In this document: piece after piece, positions 60,820 to 64,000 of the stretch
Numbering within the stretch: position 1 is the first letter of the stretch
Layout: each line of letters starts with the position of its first letter
Source: Chrysoporthe austroafricana
Lineage: Eukaryota > Ascomycota > Sordariomycetes > Diaporthales > Cryphonectriaceae
Direction: 5' to 3'
NCBI GenBank assembly: GCA_001051155.2
Contig: JYIP02000006.1
Location: 4,774,001 to 4,838,000, forward strand
Length of the DNA: 64,000 bases
The notes under the pieces: model-generated
Told to the model about the DNA's origin: nothing
Database searches by the model: none
Seen by the model: only the letters and a program-made list of their open reading frames with translations
Program-made: the position numbers and the translations under genes

Positions 60820-62020
60820 TTATTCTTAGAGTTTTTGCTATTACCTTTTTATATTCTATTCAGCTACCAGAATTGCAAAGCTAAGCTAATTAGAAGCTAG
60901 GGCTATTTTTTTTTTACAGTATGCTGCTTACCAATCGCATGCCTTCTCAAAATCCCCGCTTCTTTTCCCCTTTCAAAACCTAAATTCCTTATTCTGTCTT
61001 GCCAATTTGCCTTTAGAATTTTTGCTATTACTTTTTTATATTCTGCCTAGCTGCTAATATCGCATAATAGCTTTGATTAAAGCCTAGAAATGCTTACGTT
61101 ATCAGTAAATTATTTGCTTTCCCAAAATCCCTTTGCTAAAATCCCTAGCAATCTATCGGAAAGTTCGTTATTATATCTTGCCATTTCGCTAATAAGTTTC
61201 CAGGCATTTGCTTTTTAGCTTTTGCCCAATTACTAGCATTATGCAATAGCTTTAATCAAAGCCCAGAAATGCTTATTTTATCAATAAGCTATTTCCTTCC
61301 TTAAAACCCCTTTGCCAAAGTCTTTTGCAATACGCAATATAGTCCATTATTATATCCCGCTATTTCGCTAATAAGTTTCTAAATACCTATTCCCTAGCTT
61401 TCGCCCAGCTATTAGCATTACGTAATAGCTTTAATTAGAGCCCAAAAGTGCTCTTTTTGCTAGTAAGCTATTTCCTTTTTCAGAACTTTCCCGCTAAAAT
61501 CCCTTGCTAAAGTCCTTAAGATTTTGCTAGAAAATTCGTTATTAAGTCTCGCTATTACGCTAATAAGTTTCTAAGCATTTGCTCTCTAGCTTTTGCCCAA
61601 TTGCTAGCATTATATAACGGCTTTAATTAGAGCCCAGAAATGCTTATTTTGCCAGTAAGCTACTTCCTTTTCCAAAACCCTTTTGCCAAAGCTTTTCGCA
61701 ATACGCGAAAGGGTTCGTTATTATATCTTGCTATTACGCTAATAAGTTTCTAAGCATTTGCTTCTTAGCTCTTGCTTAGCTGCTAATATTACGTAACGGC
61801 TCTAATTAAAGCTTAGAAATGCTTATTTTGCCGGTAAGCTATTTCTTTTCCTAAAACCCTCTTGCTAAAGCCCCCCGCAATACGCAGGAAAGTCCATTAT
61901 TATATCTTGCTATTACGCTAATAAGTTTTTAAGTACTTGCTTCTTAGCTTTCGCCCAGCTACTAGCATTACGCAATAGCTTTAATCAAAACCCAGAAATG
62001 CTTATCTCGCTTGCAAACCG
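60820..62020 (+). repeat. Satellite array, roughly 185-bp unit, about seven copies
   Basis: A core like AGCATTACGCAATAGCTTTA followed by AGCCCAGAAATGC recurs near 61056, 61228, 61415, 61604, 61787 and 61966, spaced 172-189 bp. A diverged copy starts near 60820. Units also share CTAATAAGTTTC and TTATATCTTGC. Unit length is not a multiple of three, so a coding repeat is unlikely. Less AT-rich than the surroundings. Confidence 0.85.
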
Positions 62021-63599
62021 ATTGCTTGCCGCTTGCCTTTCAAAACCTCCTTTCGAAAGCCCTAGCATTTATCGCCTATAATGGCCAGCGCTAGCAATCC
62101 CGTTTTCATTTCGCCCCGCCTTATTGCCCTTCCGCTTATATGGAATCGGATTATTCTTTTTAAAGCAATGCCTTAGCCTAGCTATGCCCAGTATTGCGAT
62201 AAGCATAAAGAATTGCATAAACTTTTCCAGTTTTATATGCTATAAAGCCTTACCGGAAAGCTATATAGCGTTTGGATCCTGAATATAGAAGAAAAATTAA
62301 TAAAGGCAATCGGAAATGCTTTCGGCCGGCTTTTGCTTGCGCAAGAAAAGAGCTTCTGGATATTATATGCAATATAATTCCAAAAAATCTAGCCGAATCC
62401 TATTTTTATCAAGCTTTCTAGCTTTCGGCTTTTCGGCAAATATTTCGCTCTTTTAGAGCATAGCACTAATGCCTGACAAATGCCGGCTCTAATCGTTATT
62501 CTTTTTAGCTTTCGAAACCGAAATCCGTATAATTGCTATTCGCAAAAGGCTGCAAGCTATATATACCAGTTTAGTAACGGAAATACTGCTTATATAATAA
62601 TTCCTTTTTTTGAATGCTATTTTATTTTCCAAATTCAAAATAGCGTTTATACTAATTGCATTTAATATATTAAAGCTAGCTAATATATATTTAAAATATA
62701 TAGAATGCACCCAGTTATTTACGAAATTAAAGCGTTTATAAATATTAATATAAATTCGTTTTTATACGAATAAAAACTAATCGGCTTTTTTATTAATTTG
62801 GCTTTGAATTGATAAATATGCTTCTTTCGGAATTCGAACTTAATAAAACAGTAATTCTCGAATCGCGAATTGATATTAAAATAAAGAAGGATATAATAGC
62901 TAATATATAGCGGAAAAGTTAAGTTTAGTTAAATTTTTGGGCCGGGAAAAGGATATTTTATAATACGAAATAAAGAGTAATAAAGAATAAAAATTGCATT
63001 TTTTTTTTTTCGGTTTTTATTAGCTAAGCTTAATTATATATATAATAATTGGGTTTAATTTATTATTTATTATTATATTTCTCTAAAAGAAAAGAAAGAA
63101 AGAAAGCTATAAGTAATAGCTAAAATATAAAAATAGCTTTTGCTTTAATATACAAGCTATATTTTAGCCTATCCTTATATGCTAAAATAAATAGCTTTAG
63201 CTATTCTATATTAGCTATTCTATACTAGCAATTTTTTTCTTTTCTTATAATGCTTTTTCTTTTCCTTTTTATAGCTTATTTACGAATCTTTTTATATAAA
63301 TTATAAGATAATTATTATTAATAAAGCGTTTTAATATTCTATTTAATATTGCTTTAATAAAAATATTAGCTAAATTATTATTATTATTAATTTATTATAT
63401 TTTTATAATTTCGCGCTATTCGTATAATTATTTAAACGCTATTATATTAATTATAAAATATTTTTCTTTAATTATTCCAAATTTAATAAAACATTTGTAT
63501 AACAAATATAAATCCGTATATACGATTAGAAAAATCGTAAAGAACGATAGCTATTTTGTAATTATTTTTAAAATTATAATAAAAGCTATATTAATATTA
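62021..63599. other. Degenerate AT-rich DNA, no gene recognised
   Basis: The part at 62040-62700 has readable pieces on the plus strand (SFRNRNPYNCYSQKAASYIY at 62507) with TAA/TAG stops, so it may be a decayed gene or transposon. 62700-63600 is nearly pure A/T with stops in every frame. Confidence 0.4.
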
Positions 63600-64000
63600 A
63601 TCCTTAAATTTTCATTTAGAAATTAATAAGGCAAGCCCCGCTTTTTGAAATAACTAATTAAAACGAAAAGGGGTTTATATTAATCGGAATTCAGAATTCT
63701 ATATAAATAATTAACCTTAATTCTATCCTTAAGTAAAAATATCCTTAAAGTAAAGGATAATTTTTTTGTATAAGTAAAAATTTAGCGCTAATAAAAACCG
63801 GGAATAAAAGATCATTTTAAAATTATACAAATTATATTCAACCCGTTTTTCAAAATATTTATATTATTTCAATTCGATCTTTTATTTATCTAATATAATC
63901 TATAATATATTTAAATATAAGAATTATATAACGTTTAAGAGAATTGCAATTGCAAACCTTAAATTTTTATCCAGAAAATCAATAGGGCAAGCCTTATTTT
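63600..64000 (+). repeat. Second block of the 300-bp satellite, cut by the window edge
   Basis: Same unit as 35083-36046 (AAAAACCGGG, CCCGTTTTTCAAAATATTTA, AATTGCAATTGCAAA, AGGGCAAGCC). About one and a half units are visible. Confidence 0.8.

Overview
The window reads as nuclear DNA of a filamentous ascomycete (Pezizomycotina). Evidence: short GT-AG introns of 58-103 bp, a Zn2Cys6 fungal transcription factor, a fungal P450, chromodomain Ty3/gypsy retrotransposons, and a very strong RIP-like footprint (C-to-T on both strands; stops are nearly all TAA/TAG where Gln or Trp codons would be expected). About 85% of the window is AT-rich, mutated repeat DNA. Ordinary base composition appears only at the left edge (1-3.6 kb) and in one island (23.7-27.8 kb).

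Left edge (1-3.6 kb): a Zn2Cys6 regulator running off the window, then an AtuA/DUF1446-type gene cut short at its C-terminus. From about 3.6 kb the sequence is almost all transposon. Element A (5991-20855, 457-bp LTRs, TSD TATAA) sits inside an older LTR. Its gag is split by element B (6869-14346, 500-bp LTRs, TSD CAAGA), and dropping B plus one TSD copy leaves the A gag frame continuous. Element D (20886-23708) follows; it has an internal deletion and no 3' LTR. The GC-normal island (23.7-27.8 kb) carries a complete two-exon cytochrome P450, a 13-bp minisatellite and a frameshifted unknown gene.

Middle and right: element E (27836-31605, 5' half only), the 3' end of element H (to 32924), antisense fragments I and J, and a roughly 300-bp satellite (35.1-36.0 kb). 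Next comes a relic of a telomere-linked RecQ-type helicase gene (OrsD/C2H2-like N-terminus, then helicase core), from 36.2 to about 53.3 kb, split by the 10.5-kb element F (37702-48218, 207-bp LTRs, TSD ATTAT). Element G (53311-60229, minus strand, same family as B) follows, then a roughly 185-bp satellite array (60.8-62.0 kb). The right edge carries more of the satellite seen at 35 kb. Helicase relic, satellites and TTAGGG-like motifs together suggest a subtelomeric or other heterochromatic block; this is inference.

The most interesting signal is a reading frame of 169-176 codons that lies antisense between integrase and the 3' LTR in four elements (A, B, G, H). It has a six-cysteine Zn-cluster-like N-terminus followed by a predicted coiled coil. 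Coordinates are by eye; inner boundaries of degenerate frames are approximate.
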